A stretch of DNA of 64,000 nt, taken from NCBI RefSeq assembly GCF_022458985.1, contig NC_061777.1:14039668-14103667 (forward strand). Direction: 5' to 3'. Positions 1 through 11,400 of the stretch are shown here, piece by piece (positions within the stretch are counted from its first letter, which is position 1; each line of letters starts with the position of its first letter). The notes under the pieces were generated by a model. The model did no database searches, had not been told where the DNA came from, and was given only the letters and a program-made list of their open reading frames with translations. The translations under genes and the position numbers were made by a program. The stretch is from Mugil cephalus. Its lineage: Eukaryota; Chordata; Actinopteri; Mugiliformes; Mugilidae.

Positions 1-1850
1 TACCCAGACAGGACAGAAAGTGTTCTTCTTATTGCTCGCTAAGCCAAGTCCCCTCAGCGGACTATAAACCTGTCAGGCTTTCTGATAACGATGGCAGAGC
101 CACCACTCAAAAGTTCTGGTAATTATTTTAACCAGACAGCGGTAGACATAGCAGGGTCCTCCGCTCCAGCAGCTGACAATGGCTTTTATTTTAATTAAGG
201 TAACGTTGTGTTAACCCGAGAACATCATCAACAACACGGTTTCTCTTGCATGTGCAGTTTTTGGCTTGGGCTGGTGTGAGATTCAAGCGTTTCACTTGTT
301 TGAAATTAAAAATTAAAAAGATCCTGAATGTAAGATCTAAATCTAACATACTGGACCCTCAAACTGATTAGAGATAATATATTTGTTCTATATTAAACTT
401 TAGCCTGGTGCTATTCATAAACATACATATTATCATTTTCCATTCAATATTAAACTATTCAAATAATACACAAGCTCAAATATTCTTTTTTTTTTTATTT
501 CAAACATGTACAACAGTAACATAAACATACATTTCATGCACTTTTAGCTTCTCTTCTGCTGATATTTCTATCTGAGATTTCACCTGGGGACTGAAAGAGT
601 CGGTCTAATATGTGGTGTTGTGATTGGTACAGCAGTGACAGGGGGTGGGGCCTACTGCGTACAGGAGATTGACGGGTCTCAGCTAGTGTGGAACAGTTGA
701 GACAGCTCCCGTATCGCTGAATGAGTGAAGTGCTGACTGAAAGTTGACGTCTTCTGCCTCCGTTTATCCCTTTACCAAAATATGCTGGAATCATGTTAAT
801 GTGTATTTAAAGAAATTGAAATTTGTGTGGAAAAATAAAACAAACAAAAAATATATAGGAAAATATCTAATCAACCAAAGATTTGCAACGTCCCTGCAGT
901 TCCTCTGCAGACCCCTGTGTTGAAGACCTATGCTTTATTTCTAGGAGCCTGTATTGGCAGGAGTTATTTGAAACACTGTTGAAGTATCTAACTTTATGGA
1001 AACTAAAGATCATTTCAAATATGTCCTCCTGAGATGCAAAATACCTGATTCTTCCTATAACTTTAAGATAATGAATGCAGACTGCAAACTTTGTAACTGA
1101 TTTGATGTGGCGGCCGTCAGTGTCATTCACAGTTCCGTTTTTAATTCATTGATAAAATCTGTCCTCTGACAAAACTGCAAAAGCACTAAAACAAACTACC
1201 ACAAAAGCGGCCACTTCCGCTAGAGTATGTGTCTCGAAGACCGCAATTTGCAATGATGACACACACACACACACACACACACACTGGCTGCCTGACCTTA
1301 AGAGTGTTATAGTCACTGCAGGTGTCTCGATGGAGTCTATCTGGCCCCGCTCTGCCATTAACAGAATTCTCCACCTGCTGTCTCAGTGCGGCCTCGGCTT
1401 GCTTTATTTTTGACAGAAATCAATCGGGCTATCACAAGCCATCATCCTCTGTATTACAGTATGTGTTTGTGTGCACCCACTGTGCACATAAAGCACGCAC
1501 ACACTCACACACAAAATCCCGTATACAAACAAACAGATGTTTTTTGATGGCAAACAAAGTGCAAAGACAGGAATAATTTGACAGAAAGAAAGAATATGAC
1601 AGTATGTATTCAGAGGCCTTGTACTTCTGACACCTGCGTGTGAGGCAGTGTTATTGAAGCATACTTTGAAGGCAATAATCAAGGCCTGTTTCTGAAAAAC
1701 CCAGAAGAATCTGTGCACAAGATGTTCTTTATGATTGAAAACAAATTGGTTTTATTAGCAATGCCATCTCACACAGGCGCGCATACCAAAAGGCATAGGT
1801 GGCCTTTGATTTTTTTTTGGGAATGCACAAACACAAGATGCTTTTATCTC
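1..1850. other. Non-coding, AT-rich; no gene seen
   Basis: Contains an (AC)13 microsatellite at 1259-1284 and a poly-T tract at 485-497. The longest open frames are short and resemble no family. Confidence 0.6.
1259..1284. repeat. (AC)13 microsatellite
   Basis: Uninterrupted dinucleotide run. Confidence 0.95.
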
Positions 1851-1859
1851 AAAGAAGTT

Positions 1860-2100
1860 TGCTGCACCCTTCGACTGTGATTCAGGTGATTTCAAGCTGG
1901 GAAGTCTTCATCTGATCAAGGCTTCTTTTGTTTTTATCTCCACATCAGGCAAGGTGTGGGGTCATCATTAAGCTGGTTGCACAACAGGGCCTGTAATCTA
2001 CTGGGCTTCTGCAGATGAAGCTCAATTATCTTAATCAATTATCAGCAGCCTCAGAATAATCAGAGACGATCTCCACTCATTGTTCCATGCAAAGTCCAAC
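1860..2100. promoter_or_regulatory. Candidate conserved non-coding element
   Basis: Repeat-free block with two identical caattatc octamers 13 bases apart (2023-2030 and 2036-2043) and TTAATCAATTA between and across them: homeodomain-type core sites. Conservation cannot be seen in one genome, so this is only a candidate. Confidence 0.25.
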
Positions 2101-2856
2101 GCGCCCCAAACAAAAGATAGAAATCTACCGAGCTCTTGCTTTTTAACAAAACAAATCGCTGAAGTTCTCAGGAACATGTGAGGGGAAGTACCATAAAAGG
2201 ACACGAGGAGAAAGTCAAACCCCTACTTGTGTGGTGTAGACAACAGTGCGTTATTTACAGTCAACGTCTGGGACAAGGACTTTCGTTTCACCTGGAGACC
2301 CATGAGCTCACAGAATCATCAAAGCAGCAACTGTCACAACCTGGCGTGTGTGGGCCCGTGTGTCACACCTCATTTCCCCCGAGTCTTCATGTCTGTTGGC
2401 AAGCAAATGACTCGGGGCAAACATTCACATTTACACACCAGAGGTTACGCGCATTGCCTTTATTTCATATCGGGAGCGCTCCATATGGAAATCTGAATCT
2501 GATGTACAGGTAGTTAAAGCGCTGTCAGACCTGATTCACACAATGTGGGTCATTTCTGTTCTTCAGATTTAACATTGATAAACAGCATCTAACATTTTGT
2601 CGCTATGCAGTAAAATAGCATTATGAGAAGGAGCAAATTAGCTACTCAAGGCAGAGCTAATAATTAGCTTAGCGTATAGAGGGTATGCAAGTGACGTCAC
2701 AGCAAGCAAAGTGGTTTCGGCCACTCAGTGGAAAAAATTACCGTTGAGCATGGAGACTGGCCACATTAGTTTGAATCATAGGCTTTAATAGTGTCCAAAT
2801 TGTTAAATAATGAGCTATTGTGTGATATGTGACAAAATATAAGATATAAAATAATA

Positions 2857-2955
2857 TCTCAGACTCCCAAAGAAAAGAGAAGTAAATGGATTGCTGCATT
2901 AAGAAGAAACAACTATATTCCAGACCCAGAAACCTGGTGTTTGTTGTTGTTTTAG
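2857..2955 (+). pseudogene. Decayed THAP-domain fragment, probably of a P-element/THAP9-like or other THAP transposon
   Basis: The frame reads TPKEKRSKWIAALRRNNYIP and runs to a TAG at 2953-2955. The pattern of basic residues, K/RWIAALRR and then an aromatic with Pro fits the middle of a THAP zinc finger. The upstream half (Cys pair) is out of frame or absent and the downstream Cys-x2-His is missing, so it is not functional. No flanking inverted repeats found. Confidence 0.35.
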
Positions 2956-5700
2956 CGTAGTTACAGTCGACTATTTCAGTTCAAAGAATAAACAACAATA
3001 AAACTATAAACAGAATATTTTCGATGCCTCCTTGTCATCCTTTTAACGTCCGGTCGGATGCTACAGTATAGTATGGCTAACATTACTTCTCAGCAAAGCT
3101 CTTAGCATTAGCATATTTTATTTAGCTATTTATCATAATGAAATGAACTAAAACTAACTTAAACTAACTAAAACTGAGGCTAATTCACATTTACAAATCC
3201 ATACTAGTTCGAATGAATCGTTGTCGAGTCCAATTGTCTTTAGTTTTATCTGATAATCCATATTTTTCGCGGCCTGGCTGTATTCACTGATACATTTCAC
3301 CATGTTTTTGCCACTTGGGGGGGGGGGGGGGGTGGCCCTGGGCGGCAGTGACATCAATGCATATTCTCTGTTATATTGGTCAAACATTGGTACCCAACTC
3401 AACATCACTTGAATGTGACAGTTATAACAGTTAAGAGGTGAAATCACAGCAATCTTTGAAGCTAACAAAATATGACCTGCCATGTTTTCTTATTATGTGC
3501 AAAGACAAGTGTTTCTCGCCTCAGTTCTAGAGGAGTTTCTTGACTTGACATTTTACAGTTTTTCTAAGGTTTATTGAGATATAAGTAGGTATTTACTCGC
3601 AAGTTTGGATGGAGCCAGGATAAAGGCGTTTGCACATCATGTGTACATTTATTGTGTTTGTCAATGGTTTCCAGGTCTGTTTCAACATTTGCATTCTAAA
3701 AACTGCAACAATTTTAATTCACACAAGTCTATAAATAAGTCAAAAGTTAAAAATTAACATATTAATTATGTAACGCTTCTTCATTAGGATGAATGTGCTG
3801 TGGCTCGTGTATGACCAATGGTATAGAGTCAAAAACTGATGATATTGTCTATAGTATAGACAATATATATATATAGACAATATTGTTCTCCGCTACATTT
3901 TTCTTCTGTTACTGTTTCTGTGTCTGTTCCTATATTTTAACTGGATGCAGTAACCTCTTGCAATGTTACTGGCTTACTAAATTCAAGATCGTAAAGCAAG
4001 TTGAAGAGGTTACTCTGCCAAGATGTCTCATAATAGTCAGACACTATGCTATCTTAGTTTGCATACAGGCTTCTTCTAGGGGTAGTGTACTTAGATGCGC
4101 ATGCAAATTGTTCACGTCTTTTATCAGCGGGCTGTAAACACCACAGAAACCTGTAGCAGGAGTCACCGGGTCACGGCTGCTTACGGGGATGCTTCGGTGC
4201 AAGTTTCACTTCCGGACCTTTATCCTGACAGCGAGAGAGAGTTTCTAATCTTCCCTTTGAGAAAAAAAGCTCTCCTCTCACGCCCAGGTTCCCACCCGGC
4301 CTGCCCTGACACCCCCCGCATGCTGCAGCTGTGACCTCAGCGCTCTCTGTGCACCACATAGTGGGAGGAGGTTACACCAAGTGGAGAGTGTGTTGTGCTG
4401 GGTTGGTCTCTGTAATGTAGCCTATTTTTATTTGTACACTTGTACTTCAAGCCCCCAAACTGTTCAGAAATACCACAAATATAACTCTCTAATGTAACAG
4501 AAATGTGTGGGGACTTTTTCATACCAAAGACATCATATATATGTAGCATATCGTTGCTAAAAATAGTTTTTTCTTGTTTGCTGAAAACATTTAAATATGA
4601 CTTTGGCAATTATGCCACTGGGCTAAAGATATACACTTTCGTTAACTATTTGGCAAGAGAAACATTTCCCTTGTGGGATTATCTGACACGTACAGAGAGC
4701 TGTGTGACAGATAGCAATCTACCACAGCTGAAAGATACATCAAAATGATTAAAGTGTATAACTCCCCGATAGTTAATAGAAAAGTTTCTATAAGCTTTTG
4801 AAAGCAGCAAAGTTTGTCAGCACTACTTCTTCTGAAAGACACACACAAAATAGAAACAGTGGCAACCTGGCTGCTTGCCTTTTCGTGAGAGTGTTGATGA
4901 CCTCTGCTACTAGATTTACTGCGGTGAGGTGAAAGAAGGTCCTCCGATTCCCACTGATCACCAGAGGGCACAACATGCAACTCTCCAGTGGGTGGGGGTC
5001 ATAAACCGTGACTTTTCAAGGCTTTTTACATGAAAGAGCACAGGGAGAAAATCTGATAATTCATCAAAGGGATTGTTTTAAGGTTTTTCATGGAGAACAA
5101 AGGGCTCTGTAAATCATTACTAATCAGACACCAGAAAGCAAATTAAATCAGCGGGGAAATCAATGATCTCGGATCGATTGGGGGTAAAGGACGGCTGATT
5201 TGGCCCCAGAGAACTGTGGAATTCCAGAGGCCGTACAGAGAGCTACGGATCTGTTTCCACTTTATAGCCACAGCTGTCAGAGTTCATTCCCGTCAAGGTG
5301 GACCACCATTTCTGAAGGTAGCTCAGCTGGGTTTAACTAAAACAAAACCTTAGAGGGCAGAGAAATATGGGACAGAAACCAATCTGATGGAATCTGACTC
5401 GATAGACAGAAGATTAAGGCAAAATTCCCTTTAGTCTTTTCTCTGCCTCGTGGTTTCCCTCCCTCTTCAGCTCTTCTCAAGGAACTGGATGGATCTGTAA
5501 TCTGCAGTTGCGCAGCAGATGGCTTCAAGTTCACTGATGGCTCATTTCCACATCTTTAAGGTCATAAACAACCACTTTATCAACAGCAAGTGCAAATGTT
5601 TATCGTCATGAATGGACCCATAACAGTAGAAAACAGATTGATTTGCCCCTTTGGCCACATGGAAGATAAGGTTTAGCCTAGGAGCCGGTTCAAATTTTTG
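2956..5700. other. Non-coding; simple repeats and a short palindrome
   Basis: Holds a poly-G run (3319-3332) and an AT-rich inverted repeat around 3843-3884. No gene found on either strand. Confidence 0.55.
3843..3884. repeat. AT-rich inverted repeat with a third unit
   Basis: tattgtctata (3843-3853) is followed one base later by its exact reverse complement tatagacaata (3855-3865), and a further tatagacaatat lies at 3873-3884. It could form a small hairpin. Confidence 0.7.
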
Positions 5701-5720
5701 TGTTTTAGTGGGAGAATTCA

Positions 5721-6269
5721 CATTCAGTGCGTTTACATGAAAAAAAAAAAAAAAAACACAAAAAAAACGAATTACTGCCTTAATCTGACTTTAACTGGAA
5801 AACTTAAGGGCATGAAAGCACGTTACTCTGGTTAAAATCGGAGTTCTCCTTGTCCGACTAAGACACCCAGATAATGCTTAATCTGCTTAAATGGACAACA
5901 TGTGTGTGCATGTGCCACAACCACTGCACTAGTGTATGACCCCGGAACAAAAATATCCAAGAAAGCTGGTCGCAGAAGAAGAAGGTACAGGAGAACCACC
6001 TGAGGGACAGCGCACATCTTATCTGCACCACAAGTAGCCCGCACATTATGTATGAGATTAAAAAAGTTGTGTTATTATCCATCTGGTTGTTGTTTAAAAT
6101 GCCGGTCTGCTGCATGATCGACCCTTGTTTATTAGATGACATACTAGGTCAATTGGAAAGGGGGCCGTATTAACCCACTGAAAAGACACATATTGCCACC
6201 TAGTGTGGAGGAGGAGGACTGTCAGTTATTAGATTTTCTCCACTGCATGTAAACAAGGACCTCATTCAG
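5721..6269. mobile_element. Possible non-autonomous DNA transposon with short imperfect terminal inverted repeats
   Basis: GTTTACATG at 5731-5739 is mirrored by CATGTAAAC at 6246-6254. The 7-mer cattcag lies just outside each end (5721-5727 and 6263-6269). The interior is non-coding with related half-sites (cttaatctg twice). The ends do not match base for base, so the call is tentative. Confidence 0.3.
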
Positions 6270-7980
6270 AAATTCGAATTTCAAGCATAGCTCGACAAAC
6301 TGATTCAGACATGGGTTGGATGACAATGAAAATGTGTACAGACCCTGTCATTGTATACTGATTGTAGCCCAAAGCACTACTGCCTGGGCTCAGCCGCATA
6401 CAACGTTTGTGTCGTGTCCATTTTTAAGAATAATTATACTGAAAGGACAAAAAAATAATTTGCAAACCGTGTGAGATACAAGAACTGAGACGTGACTTAA
6501 AATTAAAAGCTGCATTTCAATAAACGTCCGTGTCATTAATCTCCGTCCCAGATCTGCCCCCGTTTTACCACCAGGACACGTTTATTCCCCGCAAACACGC
6601 CTCGCTCGGCACCGCCCTCTCTTTGCATGTTTCATGAAAAATATAGTTGTGAATTCCACAAATGTTTCACCTTGTTAGAGGCTTACAATTATAGCGCAGA
6701 ACCCTGAGGCAAACCTAATCTCAAAGTGAAGGGAAATCTTCTATCATATCAAGTGAAATTACTGTGAGCTTTTCTCAGCCTATTCCGATAAGATACCGAT
6801 CAGCCAAATAGATTGGCTTTTCCATTATCTGCCAGGAGATCTTGGAAGGCATTGGGTAGATAATTTGCTAATGTTTCCTGTGACCTCCCCAGATTTAAAT
6901 TATGTCTTTGGGTACATGTCAACTCAATCCTTCTGTTTACCGAGGGGCAAGCACTCAAAGAGCCATTAATATTCACTGCAACATAACTGTCTTTTCACAT
7001 ATTTCTCTGCAGTATTTACAGACTCCAAGGAGAGCAGTCTCCATACTACTTGAAGGATATGGATTGAGCTGGCTAAGTGCTTTACAGACCTTGTGGGTGT
7101 TCAGAAAAAGAAATGACAGAGCCAGGGAATAAAAGGGGGGGAAAACGAGAAGAGAATGGGAGATGGGAACAGGGGAATAATAATATAATTTAAAAAGTGG
7201 AAAATCACCTTTAGCTGCCTCAGATGTTGCAGAAAAGCCTAGGCTATTCAAGCCCAGCCCACATTTCATTGAACAGAAACCTATTCTCATTTTCCTACAT
7301 TTTGAAGTAAGGGTCAATTATTCTATGTCTAATTAACAAAATGTAATGAGCTGCTTTGATGTGGGAATTTTCTGAAATGAGCGTAGTAAAATAATTTTAA
7401 TAACAGAGTAACATTGTTGGTTCTTATTAAAGCAGTTGGTTAATTCCTTGCCCTTTTTTTTCTTCTTTTTTTATCATAACTACACAGCAACACTATAAAC
7501 AAGAAAAGAGATTAGCTGCGCCGCTCACAAACAGTTCTGTTTCATTAAATTATGCGAACATGCACACGTATAAAAGCCAGGGTTGATATGTTTTGTTACA
7601 TTCAGTTGCTGTACACCCAGACCTCAAAATCAAAGCAAGCAAGTCAGTAAAAACTATGAACACGTCGTTTTGGATCAGGACCGTGTGTTATAAGATCAGA
7701 CATTGTTGTAAGCTGCAAATTGTGTTGCCGCAGTTCGGCACTTGTAGGAGCTGAAGTCGTAACCCTGGCTGAGCGTGTGCTTCTGCTCCCGTACTGATGC
7801 TATAGTATAACTCGTAACAGAACGTTTGGCCTTCACTGGTGAGACTGGTCAATAAAATCAACAACGTAGTCTGATGTTTTCAAACAGAACCTCAGTTCAC
7901 TTTTGCCCTAGCAGGAAAACAGAAAACAAGAATCGTGCAATGAACACAAAAAGTACTGCATTGTTCTCAGTTTTATTAAA
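6270..7980. other. Non-coding; nothing recognised
   Basis: No coding exon, RNA gene or repeat family recognised on either strand. Confidence 0.5.
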
Positions 7981-8400
7981 GCTGTTCTGGCAACGACGGT
8001 TCAAATTCAGCTCACTGGTGCTGCACAGCAAGTAAAAGGAAGAGAAATGAGGGCAACTGCCATTTCATCCCCCAATCATATATTTTAAAACCTTGCTCAA
8101 ATTTTCATTTAGCCCAGTGCCACCCCCTCCTCCTGGAGTTATTAAATCAGCTGGAAGCAGCGCGGCTCTGTCACACACAGTATTAGAACGCCACCCCCCT
8201 CCTATTACCAGGTGCAGCCCTGTGATTTAAAGCTTTGATTCTGTTCAAATGACAACAAAGGTGAGCCCAGAGCTGACGCTCCTAATTCATCATTCCCTGC
8301 TTGATAAGAGCGGGATTAATGCTTTTAATGCGACGGTCGCAGGCAATCATCCATTTTAAAGCTGGCTCCCTGGAGGATGCAGCTAAAAAGAGAAAACACC
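7980..8400. promoter_or_regulatory. Candidate conserved non-coding element
   Basis: Repeat-free, balanced composition, with TCF/SOX-like cores (ctttgat and acaaagg near 8232-8261) and TAAT-type sites (attaatgcttttaatg near 8312). Conservation not testable here. Confidence 0.22.
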
Positions 8401-11400
8401 TGAAACACAGGGTTTGAAGAGGGCATACACTGAGCTCTATAAGGCCTCTTTATTGATGCTGATGGAGCCAGAACCCTGCCCTGTGGCCTTGGCCTGCATC
8501 CCAGGAGCAGATGGTTGCAAGACCCGAGGTAAAGTTTGACCTAAATGCTGAAATACAAAAATTTAAAATGCAAAAGAATTGGCCTACTCAAAATCCTCTC
8601 TCCACACGTCCTCCTTCCTCCCAGGACCACCACAGAGTTTGAAGAATCGCGAGATAATGTCCTTTGACCATTTATGGATCTGTGTGCAAAATACCACAAT
8701 AGTTAAGGACATGTTTCCTTTCTTGACTAAATTGCTCATTACGTATTCACACCAGGCTTAATTTAACATCTGCTGACTCCTCCACCCTTGAGCCTGACTT
8801 GGGCAAATGCATGGGGCTGGGAATAAAGAACGATCCATTATCCATATGTGTGTGGGAAGGCCGAGCCCTGTCGCGGTTGTTTCTTTCTATAGCTGTGGTC
8901 TCTGCCCTGAAACGCAGCTCTCATGATCTTAAGACAACTGCGTATCATGACAAAAACCGTCTTTCACCTGCAGTCCTGTTTTCGACTCATGTAACATGTG
9001 ATAACCAACCTGCAAAGTCAAAACTCTACCTCCATACCAATACAAACCAGGCCAAAATAGGCAGCTTTACATGTGCAGCAAAGCACGATGCTATCTTCTG
9101 CAAATGTTTTGCAGAAACAAAGGAAACTGTGAGAAATTGCCCAAATGTATTTAACCCACAACCTTGAGCTTTAGTAACGATAAAAGAGTTAGGGGGTTGA
9201 AGCAGGGGAGGCTCAGACAAACAAACAACAAAGAATGCATAAAAGAAATGGAAAACAATGCCCTAAATTCAACATGCTAATCGGGGGCTGACCCTGTGAT
9301 TATGAATATCTACTTTCATCTTAAACCAAGTTTTTTTCTTTCCACATTTCACATGAATTTGCTCTTTTTATACATTGTAGAGATGGAGGGAATGTACTAT
9401 ATTGCTGTTCGTTTATTTGCAATTTGAAAAAAGCAAAACAACAAAGACAAAAGTACAGATATGATCCTGATGAATATGGAATATAAGGATTTCTTCTCTG
9501 AGATAAACTAAAACGCAGAACACAGCAGTAAGGCTGAATACATTTGAATAAATGTAATGAATAGATTTTATACGGATTTCAAACTTAGACTCGTGATATT
9601 GTGCTCAGCTGAAATTAAATGAAATGTTGCTGAGTTTACTTAAGTTCAGGAAAGCTTCACAGGACAAGTAGAGTTGTTTAGTTTGCCTGTTTATTAACAC
9701 CAGTGTTCTACCACTGTTTTAATTAAGATTAATTTACACTTGATTATTTGCTGCTGCAATGATAAATTATTAATTATTCACAGGAATTAGGAAAAGAAAT
9801 GCTCAATATAAATAATTCAGTGTTACTGTAGCATTTATGTTTAGCAAAAACTCAAACCCCAGCATAATCAAGGAATTGATATTTTATAAACAATAAGATA
9901 AAATTAATTGATGTCTAATGATGGACAACACATATCGGTACCTAGAGTGATTCGGTAACGTGACAACATCATTATCATCACAGTAATACAGGGTCGCTTC
10001 AGCAGGCAGGTGTTTGATGGCTGTAATCTTTCTTTGGGTTTCAGTGAAAATGTCAAAAGAGGACCTACAGCTGATGTGACCCCCTGTAACCTGCAGCCAG
10101 CAGACAGGAGAGCGCAGGTGTCGGCTGACACTGAAGCTCAGAGCCTGGACACTATGTGTAAGTCACTCAACCATTTTATTCCATGCTGTACCAAAGACAC
10201 ACTTTGCTGAGCACACTGACACGCTTCAAAATGCAAGCAGTGGCATTTAGGGTGGGCCAGATTATCTTAATGGAAGATAAGAAGAGTCGGGGCGATGAGC
10301 GTGACTCACAGACTTTACATAGTTTTGTGGGTTATTGGCCTGTGAGGAAATAGCGACGTTAGATAACGGTCTGTTTTTTACTGACATCCTCTCAGCCCAG
10401 ACAGACAGAATGTACCTTGGTGTGACATCTGATCAGAGTTTCCTATCCCTTCGGCAACTTTCTAACAGTAAATTCGTACCACGTGAGCCTGACAAACCCT
10501 AACACTCGAATGCGATACCATGAGTGCTTATTAAGAATTAAGTCTAGAAACAACCTACATAGTGACTGTGCTCCTAATCAGGGCTTGAGGCCAAAGTATG
10601 GTGCTGCAGGGCCAAGTTCTATGAGCTGTGATGTTTCATTATTATCCCCCTTTAGCTACATCGACAACACAGTAGGCTGCTTTAATTACTCTCCATCAGT
10701 AGGGGAGTCAAAGCCACTTCAGAGACACACTCTAATCCCCCCTCCCTTCTTTTTCTCTGCAGGGCACTCATTGTCTCCTAAATATCATTTCCCTGAGCTC
10801 TGTGCACACTATTGGATTAAAATGTGGAAGTTTTGCTGAAGGGGTGAGGAGGTGGGAACGGGGGGTTTGGCATTTGGGTATTTGAGCTTAGCCCGAGGAC
10901 CGGGCTGTCTCTGGTAACAGCATTTTAGTTGCATCTGCTCTACAGCCCACGGAAGAGATACTGACTCGCATCACGGCTCTACAGTTAGCCCCACAGACAC
11001 AGATAATGGCCCTTTTGTGCACAAACAATCATTATTATTAAGCCCTTCACATTTTAAAGTAAGCGTTCTTACAGTAGACCTTCACTTTTGAGCAACGGCA
11101 TTCACTGTTCTTCCACCAAACGTGGCTGTCCGTGCCACGTTCATAATACACAGATGAAACGTTCTATAGAGGCTTTGTACAGAAGAAACCTTAAAATGGT
11201 GTTTGCGCAACGCAGACAGCAGAATGAAGGTTGATGGAGTAGACATCTGTAGATAGAGACAGTAAGAAATACCAATTATAACCATTTTTCAGATCTAGTC
11301 AATTCATTCCCTTCTTCTTCTATTTGTGTTTATTGCATTATATTTTAGCTGGATGAAGAACACGACTCGTAAGCGCTGAAAAACATGTTGAAAAGAACAC

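Noticed and set aside
1146-1374. Cys/Val-rich minus-strand frames
   Set aside because: They are translations of the AC microsatellite.
5317-5340. tRNA-like string ggtagctcagctggg
   Set aside because: Only the D-arm-like part is present; there is no anticodon or T arm at the right distance.
10042-10157. Exon-like unit with acceptor and donor
   Set aside because: The open frame is short, matches no family and has no partner exons nearby.
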